From positions 76,767-140,766 of the forward strand of contig NZ_VTEI01000005.1 in NCBI RefSeq assembly GCF_008180415.1: a stretch of DNA of 64,000 nucleotides, written 5' to 3'. The position numbers were made by a program, and so were the translations under genes. This document shows positions 1 to 8,317 of the stretch, one piece after another. Numbering within the stretch: position 1 is the first letter of the stretch; every line of letters begins with the position of its first letter. The DNA comes from Rossellomorea vietnamensis (GTDB lineage: Bacteria > Bacillota > Bacilli > Bacillales > Bacillaceae_B). The notes beneath the pieces are model-generated. The model was given only the letters and a program-made list of their open reading frames with translations, searched no databases and was not told where the DNA came from.

Positions 1-616
1 ATAAATCATCCCAGTAGTCTGGATGATTATGGGTCAGTAAATAATTGGATTCCAGAAGTTCCTCTTCCTCCAAAGGATAAGCGGATTCAGAATCCCTTCC
101 ATCATGAGGAGCCACCAGGATGACCTTGTCCGAATACAGTTTTGTGCTCTCAATCTGAGGATGATAACTGTGAAGGCAGGATAAACCAAGATCCACTTTT
201 TCCTCCAGCACAGCCTTTTCAATGTCATGTGATTCAATGATTTTGACTGAAATCTCTACCTCTGGATGCCTTTTCACATACTGCTTAAGAACATATGGCA
301 GCACATTGTCGGCGATCAAAGGAGATATGGCAATAGACAGTTTTGCCGTATAGCCCTGGCTGTATGATTGCAGTTCTGTCATTCCATCTTCGTATAGGCC
401 GATCAATTTCTGTGCATGTTTCAGATATAATCTGCCGGCTTCAGTGAGTTTGATGCTTTTTCCTTTTCGTTCAAAAAGAGATACGCCCAATTCTTTTTCA
501 AGCAGCTTAATATGCACGGTGACCGAGGGCTGTGAAATGAAAAGCTGTTGAGATGCCTTTCTGAAATTATTAAATTGTGCTGCTGTGATAAATGTCCTTA
601 ACCAGCTAAGTTCCAT
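1..616 (-). CDS. citR: LysR-family regulator CitR, C-terminus beyond window
   Basis: Transcriptional regulator divergently transcribed from the citrate synthase gene citA, the arrangement known for citR/citA in Bacillus subtilis, where CitR represses citA. Reading from the ATG at 616 the frame stays open to the window edge. It begins with an N-terminal LysR winged helix-turn-helix (start MELSWLRTF; the FRKASQQLFISQPSVTVHI segment spans the recognition helix), then a periplasmic-binding-protein-like effector domain. The last visible residues, LLTHNHPDYWDDL, resemble my memory of B. subtilis CitR. The C-terminal third is missing only because the window ends. Its DNA target is presumably the AT-rich 113-bp gap to citA. 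The family call is firm; the symbol rests on context and remembered sequence. Confidence 0.85.
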   Translation of the reverse strand, partial: MELSWLRTFITAAQFNNFRKASQQLFISQPSVTVHIKLLEKELGVSLFERKGKSIKLTEAGRLYLKHAQKLIGLYEDGMTELQSYSQGYTAKLSIAISPLIADNVLPYVLKQYVKRHPEVEISVKIIESHDIEKAVLEEKVDLGLSCLHSYHPQIESTKLYSDKVILVAPHDGRDSESAYPLEEEELLESNYLLTHNHPDYWDDL

Positions 617-729
617 TAGAGCACCCCTTATTAAAATGACTAATCAAACTCTTTAAATATATTTAATTTTCTTAATTATATAGCCATTATACAATAAAGG
701 TAATTAAATGAATAAGGAGATGAGTTGCA

Positions 730-1815
730 ATGTATCGACAGGGATTAAAAGGAATTGTGGCAGCGCAAACGAAAATCAGCCATATAGACGGTGAGAAAGG
801 GATTTTGGTATATCGGGGCAGGGAAATCCGGGAACTAGCTGAAAGACTTTCCTTTGAAGAAGGAGCTTTCCTGCTGTGGAAGGGCTATTTGCCAAATACG
901 GCAGAGTTGCAAGAGCTAAAAACTCAGCTCATTCAGAACCGTAGTTTATCACAGACCATGAAGGATGTTATAAGCAGTCTTCCGGAAGACATGGATATGA
1001 TGAGCGTGTTGAGAACCGCCATTTCAGCTGAAGGTTCTGCAGACTTTTCCTGGAAGCCTTCAATCGACCAGGCAATAAGGCTTACGGCTGTCATTCCTTC
1101 GATCATCGCTTTTAGAGGAAGCCTGATTAGTAAACGTCCGTTTCATGAACCTAACAAAGAATTGAGCCATGTTGCGAATTATTTATACATGTTGACGGGC
1201 AGCACTCCTTCCCAGGCAGTGGTCAATGCGCTGGAAACTTATATGGTTCTGACCATGGAACATGGCATGAACGCCTCAGCTTTTTCAGCCAGAGTGACAG
1301 CTTCAACAGAATCTGACTTGGTTTCCTCCATCACCTCTGCCATCGGTACAATGAAGGGGCCGCTTCACGGAGGTGCTCCCTCAGGAGTCATTGATTTATT
1401 AGAAGAGATAGGAACACCTGAAAGAGCAGAAAGCGTGATTAGAGAGAAGCTGCAAAAAGGAGAGAAACTGATGGGATTTGGACACAGAGTGTATAAGACT
1501 CATGATCCCCGCGCCATCGCTCTGAGAAACAAACTGCTGGAAGAAAGCGGTGCCGACAACTCGCTGGATCTTGCTCTCCATGTCGAAGAAACAGCCATAG
1601 AAGTGTTAAAAGAAGTGAAACCGGGACGTGCACTGTACACTAATGTAGAATTCTACGCAGCCGCTATCATGAAATCGATTAATTTGAAGACAGAACTCTT
1701 CACCCCGACATTCACCGCCAGCAGAATCGTCGGTTGGACGGCACACGTGTTGGAGCAGGCGGAGAATAATGTCATCTTCCGACCGCAGTCTGAGTATGTT
1801 GGGGAGATTTTATAG
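730..1815 (+). CDS. citA: Citrate synthase I (minor isozyme CitA)
   Basis: Condenses acetyl-CoA with oxaloacetate to give citrate in the cytosol. The 361-residue length and motifs fit the short Gram-positive citrate synthase type: GTMKGPLHGGAPSG with His213, LMGFGHRVYKTHDPR with His252, and YTNVEFYAA, where the third catalytic residue is expected. That residue is usually Asp in the sequence NVDFY; here it is Glu307. I believe B. subtilis CitA has the same Glu, and CitA is a weak isozyme compared with CitZ. The ATG follows an AAGGAGATGA-type ribosome site at 714-723. It is divergent from citR and followed by a hairpin terminator, so it is probably monocistronic and CitR-controlled. Confidence 0.93.
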   Translation: MYRQGLKGIVAAQTKISHIDGEKGILVYRGREIRELAERLSFEEGAFLLWKGYLPNTAELQELKTQLIQNRSLSQTMKDVISSLPEDMDMMSVLRTAISAEGSADFSWKPSIDQAIRLTAVIPSIIAFRGSLISKRPFHEPNKELSHVANYLYMLTGSTPSQAVVNALETYMVLTMEHGMNASAFSARVTASTESDLVSSITSAIGTMKGPLHGGAPSGVIDLLEEIGTPERAESVIREKLQKGEKLMGFGHRVYKTHDPRAIALRNKLLEESGADNSLDLALHVEETAIEVLKEVKPGRALYTNVEFYAAAIMKSINLKTELFTPTFTASRIVGWTAHVLEQAENNVIFRPQSEYVGEIL

Positions 1816-1828
1816 TAATATTTGCAAA

Positions 1829-1861
1829 CGTCCTGTACTTTCATACAGGGCGATTCTTTTT
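1829..1861 (+). terminator. Rho-independent terminator after citA
   Basis: A 9-bp stem (CGTCCTGTA with TACAGGGCG, one G-U pair) is closed by a 6-base loop and followed by ATTCTTTTTG. It lies 13 bp after the citA stop. Confidence 0.8.
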
Positions 1862-1996
1862 GTCTGAAATGAGTGAAACCTCATTGTATTTCATCCGTAG
1901 ACAATATAAAGAGCTCTTTTGAAACTATCTTAGTAGTTGGCGGAGCGCGGAGAGGAGAGTATTTAAGCTCCCTTGGTAAAGGAAGGAGTGAGTTTA

Positions 1997-2515
1997 ATGT
2001 TAAGTCCATCAAAACGGCCAAAAATAAAAATCCCGAAAACTAAAAGCGAGTGGATGTGGGACATAGCCGGTTATGCCATGTATATTGGCTCAATCATCTT
2101 TTTGCTCTTTCATTGGAGCGATATCCCCGATAAAGTACCCGCACATTATAATGCATTAGGGGAAATTGACCGGTGGGGATCCAAAACAGAACTCTTCATT
2201 TTGCCGGCTGTGGGTGTGTTTCTCTTAATATTCATGCAGTTGTTTGAGAAGTTCCCGGAATCACACAATTATCCTCAGCGATTCAATGAGCATAACGCGA
2301 AACAATTTTATTTACTCAGCCGGAAAATGATGAACAGATTGAAAAATATCTGTTTGATCATTTTTGCTAGCATTCTATATGAATCTGTTTCTATCGCTTT
2401 AGGTTGGGGTGAGGGGCTAGGAGTATGGTTTTTACCGTTGACCCTATTTGGGTGCTGTTTATCCTATTGTTTCATACTTAATTCAGCAGAAAAAAATAAA
2501 ATAATGGTTAGGTGA
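1997..2515 (+). CDS. DUF1648-type membrane protein
   Basis: Integral membrane protein of 172 residues. The family signature is visible after the first membrane segment: a stretch reading DIPDKVPAHYNALGEIDRWG, typical of DUF1648, which is also found at the N-terminus of SdpI-like proteins. Hydrophobic segments lie near residues 24-40, 64-82, 117-135 and 138-158. The start is taken at the ATG at 1997 because GGAAGGAG (1981-1988) sits 8 bases upstream; an in-frame GTG at 1973 has no such site. It has no obvious operon partner: citA ends in a terminator upstream and a repeat array follows. A role in signalling peptide immunity is conceivable from SdpI but is only a guess. Confidence 0.75.
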   Translation: MLSPSKRPKIKIPKTKSEWMWDIAGYAMYIGSIIFLLFHWSDIPDKVPAHYNALGEIDRWGSKTELFILPAVGVFLLIFMQLFEKFPESHNYPQRFNEHNAKQFYLLSRKMMNRLKNICLIIFASILYESVSIALGWGEGLGVWFLPLTLFGCCLSYCFILNSAEKNKIMVR

Positions 2516-2586
2516 ATTTTTGGGTAAGGAAAGGTTACTTAGCGGGGCCTTCCTTAGGTGATTTCATCAGTTTTAGAGGCTTATCT

Positions 2587-2853
2587 CATTTACGGGCTTT
2601 ACTGGCCAAAATCTAAGGCAATTCCTCATTTCAATTGCCCTCAAACGTCATTTACGGACCAACATCCTGAGCATTTCTTCATTTCAACGGCCCGCATACT
2701 TCATTTACGGTTCGACATCCAGAGCATTTTCCTATTTCAACGGCACGCATTTACGGGCCTACATCCAGGGCTTTTCTTCATCTGAATGGCACATAAACCT
2801 CGGTTACGGGCCAATATCAAGTGCATAATCTCATCTCAATGGCCTGCAAAGTT
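2587..2853. repeat. Degenerate tandem repeat array, about 53-bp unit (R1)
   Basis: Five imperfect units each begin near CATTTACGG (2587, 2649, 2702, 2748, 2801) and carry the later landmarks ACATCC..GCATTT and CATTTCAACGGC. Spacings are 62, 53, 46 and 53 bp. The array fills most of the gap between the DUF1648 gene and the DUF2268 lipoprotein gene. A short open frame over it has no ribosome site and is not coding. Confidence 0.8.
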
Positions 2854-3001
2854 CCTTTAATTCTCTATAAAATTAATTTTGCTCAAACACTATCTATCTT
2901 TTTATAAAAATTACCATTTTCTATCTTTTTTTGAAACTTTCTGTAAAACCGCTCGTGAAAGTAAGTAGCAGATCGTTTAGATAAGAGGAGGATTTGAAAC
3001 T

Positions 3002-4048
3002 GTGAAAAAATTTTGGGCAATAATGATTACCAATGCTATAGGTATGCTGCTTGCGAGCTGTTCTAATAATGAAGCACAAAACAGTGAGAGTCCTCAGACT
3101 GAAAAAAGTGAACCGGCAGTCCAGAGCGCAGCCATGAGTGAAGACTCTTCTAATACACCAGTTGATATTACGGTAGGGGATCAGACCTTCCGTGTCATTT
3201 CTCTTCATGATGAAATAATGGAATATGCCGCTGCGGTTGAGAACGATGCATCGGCTGACAAAAAGGAGGTTTATAGAGAAAAGGTGGTCAGGCCGCTGAG
3301 GAAACAGGTGGCTGAGGCGGATGCTCACGTTTATGATGACTACTATTCTTTCCTTTCTCCTAATACGAATATTTCAAAGCTCAAGGAGAACGCGCAGAAA
3401 TTGGCAGAGGATGAGGACCGCATTCTGCAATTGGTTGAGGAAGCCGTCATTGATGCAACAGAAAAAATGTCAGGTATAGACAAAACCATCATTATTCTCC
3501 CGGTTAATCCGGATGAGTATTTTATCATCGACAAAATGGGCGGGGTAGCAGGAGTTGCTTTGAGTCAGGATACCTTTGTCGCAAGAGTAGACCCTTCTTT
3601 TACCGATGAAGGATTGAAGCACTTGATTGCACATGAGTATCATCATACGCTGCAGACAGAAAAAAGAGCTGAGGCAGCGACCACCATTTTGGAGGCTTTT
3701 GTGATGGAAGGAAAAGCAGATGCATTTGCGAGTGAGGTGTATCCTGATTATTCAGCACCTTGGACTGAGCCGCTAAGTGAAAAGGGATGGGAAAAGCTTT
3801 TTGAAAAACTGAGGACAGAGGGAAATGCATTTGATTATAAGCTATATATGGAGTTCCTGGCTGGAAACTCAAATAGCGGTGTCACCCACTGGACAAATTA
3901 TAGAGCCGGATATCAGATCACCCAAAGCTTCCTTAAGAACAATCCTGAAATCCCAGTTGAGGAATGGACGGAATTAGTTCCAAAAGAGATTATTCTCGGC
4001 AGTGAGTTCAAGGATGTTTTTGAAGAGTTTGAGCGCAGTGAAGGGTAA
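3002..4048 (+). CDS. DUF2268 lipoprotein, predicted zinc metalloprotease
   Basis: Exported lipoprotein of 348 residues. The signal peptide ends in the lipobox LLASC, followed by an acidic, Ser/Glu-rich linker, then a DUF2268-type domain (predicted Zn-dependent protease). The zinc signature HEYHH lies near residue 214, and a downstream EGKADAFAS segment supplies the likely third ligand Glu. The GTG start at 3002 is supported by AGAGGAGG at 2984-2991. A paralogue with the same motif order sits at 60.6 kb in this window. It should act at the outer face of the membrane; the substrate is unknown. A short membrane-protein gene follows 48 bp downstream and may be co-transcribed. Catalysis is inferred from motifs only. 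Confidence 0.82.
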   Translation: MKKFWAIMITNAIGMLLASCSNNEAQNSESPQTEKSEPAVQSAAMSEDSSNTPVDITVGDQTFRVISLHDEIMEYAAAVENDASADKKEVYREKVVRPLRKQVAEADAHVYDDYYSFLSPNTNISKLKENAQKLAEDEDRILQLVEEAVIDATEKMSGIDKTIIILPVNPDEYFIIDKMGGVAGVALSQDTFVARVDPSFTDEGLKHLIAHEYHHTLQTEKRAEAATTILEAFVMEGKADAFASEVYPDYSAPWTEPLSEKGWEKLFEKLRTEGNAFDYKLYMEFLAGNSNSGVTHWTNYRAGYQITQSFLKNNPEIPVEEWTELVPKEIILGSEFKDVFEEFERSEG

Positions 4049-4096
4049 AGCGTTTCGCAAATTTAGAAATTTATAAGTGAAAGAGAGGGGAACGAA

Positions 4097-4321
4097 ATGA
4101 AATTTGGACTGCTTTCGGTTGGTATAGCTTTTAGTGTTATTTTTGGTGGAGGATTTCTCATCCGCTTACTTCGGGATGGCGATTTCTTCATTGCAGAATT
4201 CTCCGGTGGAGTTTTAGGTATTATATTAACCGCCCTCAGTATCTTTATGGGTGCGAGCAAACAAAAAGAGGTAATACTGTATCGGAGCGAGGTACATCAA
4301 AATGAGAAAAAGACAAGATGA
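4097..4321 (+). CDS. Small two-segment membrane protein
   Basis: A 74-residue hydrophobic protein with predicted membrane segments around residues 5-22 and 32-53 and a short basic tail. The ATG is preceded by GAGAGGGGAACG, a good ribosome site. I do not recognise the family. The last roughly 12 codons are encoded inside a cluster of inverted repeats (4285-4384), so the original C-terminus may have been altered by insertion of that repeat. It probably lies in one transcript with the DUF2268 lipoprotein upstream. Confidence 0.55.
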   Translation: MKFGLLSVGIAFSVIFGGGFLIRLLRDGDFFIAEFSGGVLGIILTALSIFMGASKQKEVILYRSEVHQNEKKTR

Positions 4322-4384
4322 TGTACTTCGCTGTCCGAGCGAGGTACATCAAAAGAGAAAAACCGCAAGAAAATGTACCTCGCT
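4285..4384. repeat. Alternating inverted repeats of GAGCGAGGTACATC
   Basis: The 14-mer GAGCGAGGTACATC occurs directly at 4285-4298 and 4337-4350 and in inverted, slightly varied form at 4320-4332 and 4374-4384. Positions 4320-4332 and 4338-4350 form a 13-bp hairpin with a 5-base loop; a second alternative stem pairs 4338-4350 with 4374-4384. It lies between convergent genes. Confidence 0.8.
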
Positions 4385-4453
4385 GCCTGAGACGGTAAAA
4401 AAGCAGCAAACCAATCCCATTAAGGTTGATCCGTCAATCCATCATCTACTCCA

Positions 4454-6094
4454 TTACACCCTCGGACGTACCCACAATTTAGAAAAGTCTACGTACCCAA
4501 AATGCTTGATCTTGATATTCATGATATCCGACGAAAAGGGAATGAACCGCTTTACATAGTAGAGAGGAATCATAATCGATTGTTTAATGAGCTTCCTTTC
4601 CAGCTGCATATTAAGGGTATCCCACTCTTCAAAAGGAGTATGAGGATACTTCTCCAATAGGAGATTCAACTCCTGATTTTCCCTGACTATTTGATAAAGA
4701 GGTGAGTAACCATTTTTCAAAAAGTAATAGAAGGAGAAATCTTGATTTGATTCGAAGATCTCGCCATGAATAAAGAGGTCTACATCAAGAGTTTTTGCTT
4801 CTCTGTTCAACGTATCTGCAAAAGAGAACCATTGAATTTCAACAGGAATATTTTCTTTTTCAAAAATATCGGCAAGCCATTGAGTAGTGCTGGCTGTGTA
4901 GTTGACGCCGCGGATCACTATCGGCTCATTAAAATCAGGACAATCCACCTCTCCCGTTGTTAATTCATGGTTTTTACCAGCCATCACGCTTTTGTTGTTT
5001 GGTGTGAGCCTCGGGCTGCAGTCACCAATGGTATGGATGTTCTTATTGATGACCCAATGCAGGTATTCTCGAACTTCTTTTCTTCTGATATCACTTTGAC
5101 GGCAGGTATTCATCACGATAATACCAAACCCTGAATCGCTTTCCACCTCAAAAGATTGATGCTGTTCCACAGGGGAATGGTAGATGCCGCGGAATTCGTG
5201 TGGCACCTGAATGAATTCTACCGTGTCGAGAAGAGGCCTTTCTTGAAAGTAGTCCTTAAATGCGGCAAGAGTTGTCTTCTCGGGTTTGTTTTCTTTCAAT
5301 GAAAAACAGCCTGTTCCCAGGATTCCTTCTCGAGTCTCTCGATACATACTGGCGCACATCATACTTAGGAGAGGAAGGATATAACTGCAGCCTCCGGGAT
5401 GATGGATGTCGAGGATAAGCGGCGTTTTCACATCAATTCTTTCCACAGGCTCCCAAATTTCTTTGTAGCGATGATGATGGCGGAGTTTTTCAATGCAAAC
5501 CGCTGCATCCTTTGCGGTAAAAAGCGAGCCGTCATGAAATTGAATATCTTTTTTTAAATAAAGCCGCAGCATGGACGGCGAAGCATCCCAGCTATGTGCC
5601 AGCTCAGGCACTATTTCGCCTGTTTCCGTCAATGAGACCATTCTGTTAAAAACGTTCGCCACTAAATGGGCGCTTAGTACATCGGCAGCTTGGAGAGGAT
5701 GGACGGAAAAGAAAGGGTAGCGTTTGGGGACGATTAATTTGTCCTGAGATTCTTGTACAAATCCAAGCTTTGTTTGAAATTTATTCATCAGCCGCATCTT
5801 ACTGTCGGTCGACCAATCATACATCAAGTAGCGGCTGCTCCGTTCAACGGGCTCCTGGTCGATCCGCATCAGAGCTTTTTCTTCAAAAATAACTTCTACA
5901 TCTTTTATCCATTTAAGTTTGGAAACATTTCCACGGCCGAGGCCAGGGGTAAAAGTAAACCACCCTTCTTCCTTCCACTTTTTCAGATAACGACCCGACT
6001 GTTTAGGGCTGAGTTGTAGAGTTTTTGAGATTTCTTCGGTACTGAGGTTTCCACTCGGAAAATGTCTCCAGAGAGTGAGTAATTTATCATCCAT
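4454..6094 (-). CDS. SgrR-like regulator: HTH plus solute-binding domain
   Basis: A 546-residue predicted transcriptional regulator. Residues 1-70 form a winged helix (ISKTLQLSPKQSGRYLKKW). Most of the rest resembles an extracellular solute-binding protein family 5 domain (SBP_bac_5) without a signal peptide, as in Escherichia coli SgrR and Bacillus YhjP-type regulators. The SBP domain probably senses a small ligand in the cytoplasm. The start at 6094 has AGGAGGAAG 6 bases upstream. It is transcribed away from an MFS transporter gene only 99 bp off, so it likely controls that exporter and itself. An operator candidate (AAACTAG-TAGT-CTAGTTT) lies in the gap. Length and domain order agree with full-length family members. 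Confidence 0.85.
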   Translation of the reverse strand: MDDKLLTLWRHFPSGNLSTEEISKTLQLSPKQSGRYLKKWKEEGWFTFTPGLGRGNVSKLKWIKDVEVIFEEKALMRIDQEPVERSSRYLMYDWSTDSKMRLMNKFQTKLGFVQESQDKLIVPKRYPFFSVHPLQAADVLSAHLVANVFNRMVSLTETGEIVPELAHSWDASPSMLRLYLKKDIQFHDGSLFTAKDAAVCIEKLRHHHRYKEIWEPVERIDVKTPLILDIHHPGGCSYILPLLSMMCASMYRETREGILGTGCFSLKENKPEKTTLAAFKDYFQERPLLDTVEFIQVPHEFRGIYHSPVEQHQSFEVESDSGFGIIVMNTCRQSDIRRKEVREYLHWVINKNIHTIGDCSPRLTPNNKSVMAGKNHELTTGEVDCPDFNEPIVIRGVNYTASTTQWLADIFEKENIPVEIQWFSFADTLNREAKTLDVDLFIHGEIFESNQDFSFYYFLKNGYSPLYQIVRENQELNLLLEKYPHTPFEEWDTLNMQLERKLIKQSIMIPLYYVKRFIPFSSDIMNIKIKHFGYVDFSKLWVRPRV

Positions 6095-6144
6095 TATTTC
6101 TTCCTCCTAAAAGGGGACATCATTTGTTTAATTGTCTATTTTTA

Positions 6145-6162
6145 AAACTAGTAGTCTAGTTT
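6145..6162. promoter_or_regulatory. Inverted repeat operator candidate in divergent promoter
   Basis: AAACTAG and CTAGTTT flank TAGT, giving 7-bp perfect arms. A second small palindrome (TATAC-AG-TATAC type, about 6164-6176) follows. Both lie between the SgrR-like regulator and the MFS gene and may be regulator or polymerase contact sites. Confidence 0.45.
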
Positions 6163-6193
6163 ACTATACAGTATACAAGGGGAGGGAAACAAC

Positions 6194-7453
6194 ATGAAAT
6201 GGAAGGAACTACCTAGAAACATTAAAGTACGGATGATTACATCATTTTTTAACAGAGCTGTTTCCTCGGCAGTCATGCCGTTCATGGCACTATTTTTTGC
6301 AGGGGAATTGGGAAAGGTATGGGCAGGAGCATTCTTGATCATTACGGTAGTGGTCGGATTTTTCATCAACCTGGTTGGCGGATATATTTCTGATCGCTTT
6401 CCGCGTAAAAAGGTCCTGCTTGCGACATCTTGGCTGAATGCATTGTTTTTTCTCATCATGACGATCAGCTTATTTCCAGAGAGTAAATTCATCGTCCTGT
6501 TTGCTATTGCTTACATAGGTTTTATCATAACAAGCAGTCTCGGGCGTCCGGCGATGCATGCGATTATTATTGATTCGACCACACCGGAAAATAGAAAAGC
6601 TGTCTACGCATTGGATTACTGGCTGATTAATCTTTCCATGGCCATCGGGGCTGCGCTTGGCGGGCTTCTTTATTTGAATCATCAGATAGAGCTCTTTATG
6701 ATGCTGACCTTTACATCCACTACAATTCCAATTGCTTATGGCATTTGGCTGCAGGACAATTTCAAGGATCAGCTGAAGAAACAGCATAAGAATGTATTCA
6801 TAGATTTGGTGAACAATTATCGAATCGCGTTTAAAGATTCAGCCTTTGTGAAGGTGGTCGCTGGATCCACATTCATTTTCGCAGCGGAATTTTCCTTGAA
6901 CAGTTATATCGGCATCCGGCTTGCCGAAACGTTCAACGCTGTTAATATAGGCAGCTTTGAGATTGCCGGTGTCAGAATGCTGAGTATCTTGAATATCGAG
7001 AACATGCTTCTGGTCGTATGCTTTACCTTTATCGTGAACCGCTTCACTGACAAGTTCAATAAGAAAAACTCCTTGCTTATTGGACTCATTTTATATGGTA
7101 TCGGATACGTGACGGTAACATCAGCTAATACCTGGTACATGCTTATTGCCTTCAATCTGATTGCAACGATGGGGGAATTGATTTACTCACCAATCCGCAA
7201 TGCAGAACAGGCCAATATGATCCCAGATGACAAGCGGGGATCCTACTCTGCGTTTTCTAATTTGTCGTTCAGCGGTGCTGATTTGATTGCGAGATCTACC
7301 ATTATCATCGGGGCGTTCCTGGTGCCGACGATGATGTCTGTCTACATAGGAGTCATCATCATGTTTGGGATTGTTTTAATTTACACAGGGCTGTTTGCAC
7401 GAAATTGGAAGGTCGGAAAGCTGATTAGGGAAGATGTAGGTGCTGCGGAATAG
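6194..7453 (+). CDS. MFS transporter, YhjO/YttB-like
   Basis: A 419-residue 12-helix major facilitator. After a short cytoplasmic start (MKWKELPRNIKVRMITSFF), the loop between helices 2 and 3 carries the MFS motif as GGYISDRFPRKKVLL. A long basic loop near residues 190-205 separates the two six-helix halves. The ATG at 6194 is preceded by AGGGGAGGG. It is divergent from an SgrR-like regulator, the same pairing I know as YhjO/YhjP in Bacillus. This points to export of a drug or sugar-like metabolite sensed by the regulator; the substrate cannot be told from sequence. Confidence 0.88.
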   Translation: MKWKELPRNIKVRMITSFFNRAVSSAVMPFMALFFAGELGKVWAGAFLIITVVVGFFINLVGGYISDRFPRKKVLLATSWLNALFFLIMTISLFPESKFIVLFAIAYIGFIITSSLGRPAMHAIIIDSTTPENRKAVYALDYWLINLSMAIGAALGGLLYLNHQIELFMMLTFTSTTIPIAYGIWLQDNFKDQLKKQHKNVFIDLVNNYRIAFKDSAFVKVVAGSTFIFAAEFSLNSYIGIRLAETFNAVNIGSFEIAGVRMLSILNIENMLLVVCFTFIVNRFTDKFNKKNSLLIGLILYGIGYVTVTSANTWYMLIAFNLIATMGELIYSPIRNAEQANMIPDDKRGSYSAFSNLSFSGADLIARSTIIIGAFLVPTMMSVYIGVIIMFGIVLIYTGLFARNWKVGKLIREDVGAAE

Positions 7454-7555
7454 AATTTTTTAAAAAAAATTTTATTCAGCTGTTTTACTTGTGAAGCGAT
7501 AACCGATCTTGCTTAGAAACATTGAAATTATCAAGATCACCTGCAGTATTTCTCC

Positions 7556-7606
7556 ACACAAAAGGGCCGGCTCCGATAAGAGTCAGTCCTTTTGTGTTTT
7601 TATTGT
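7556..7606 (+). terminator. Terminator after MFS gene (possibly bidirectional)
   Basis: ACACAAAAGG at 7556-7565 pairs with CCTTTTGTGT at 7588-7597, followed by TTTTATTG. It separates the MFS gene from the convergent DUF3953 gene and can serve both strands. Confidence 0.8.
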
Positions 7607-7609
7607 TTT

Positions 7610-7846
7610 TCACACAAAAAAAATCACCAAGTCAATTCCCCAGCTTAAAGCGATCAAAGAGGTGAAAATATAGACGATTCCCAGAGTTCTTTCTTGTTTT
7701 TTCCGTAGTTCACTTATCCCTGAAATTAGTGTAAGGATTCCTGATCCAAACAATACAAAGGGAAGCAGCGTGTCATTATTCGTTAAGAGTCCAAAGAATG
7801 AAAGCACTGTTACTATTAAAGCAAAAAGAACTAAATATTTATTCAA
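7610..7846 (-). CDS. DUF3953-like small membrane protein
   Basis: A 78-residue protein with two or three membrane segments. The pattern fits the DUF3953 family: hydrophobic start, then a conserved core near FVLFGSGILTLISGISELRK and a final hydrophobic helix. The TTG at 7846 is chosen because GGAGG lies 7 bases upstream; a longer reading from an ATG at 7870 would place that ribosome site inside the gene. It is convergent with the MFS gene. Function unknown. Confidence 0.65.
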   Translation of the reverse strand: MNKYLVLFALIVTVLSFFGLLTNNDTLLPFVLFGSGILTLISGISELRKKQERTLGIVYIFTSLIALSWGIDLVIFFV

Positions 7847-7903
7847 TCGATTACCTCCAAAAAAAATCATTATGAACCCTCAACTCAGTTATATCCTTAA
7901 TTC

Positions 7904-8137
7904 ATTGGTGGAATTAAAGAAGATGTAAAATTACTAGAATAATTAGAAATTAATAATTATCTATATGTTAACATATCTTTTGGAACTTTTTTCGCTGATA
8001 TCTTCATCCCCTCCAACAATGAAATACAACTTGTGAATGGGGAACTTTCAATCAAAATAGGAGATTTCAAGAGTGATGGTCATTCAAATTACGTGAAACG
8101 GACTGCATTGAGACCGATTGTGAATTCAACCATTTGA
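7904..8137 (+). pseudogene. Possible decayed coding remnant, unknown protein
   Basis: In the 470-bp gap before the DUF5694 gene, one frame reads like a real protein (for example VNISFGTFFADIFIPSN and IQLVNGELSIKIGDF) for 60-odd codons. It has an in-frame TAA near 7940 and no start codon with a ribosome site. This suggests the tail of a lost gene. I cannot name the family and chance cannot be excluded. Confidence 0.3.
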
Positions 8138-8317
8138 ATCTTTTTTGTCAGTGTTTTTTATTAAATACCATTGCGATAACTTGGAATTTTTGAAATAATT
8201 GGAATACAATTATAAAATGGTTGCAGAATATTGGTTTATGGACCATAAGATCTGTAAAACTAAGATGAAGTGGTGTCAAGAAAGCCACTTTCCTTAAATC
8301 AGCAAGGAGGAAGGATC

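Noticed and set aside
2558..2785. 75-codon frame over the R1 array
   Set aside because: No ribosome site, no family and its text simply follows the tandem repeat.
4302..4559. 85-codon frame downstream of the small membrane protein
   Set aside because: It runs through the inverted repeats and overlaps the end of the SgrR-like gene on the other strand; no start signal.
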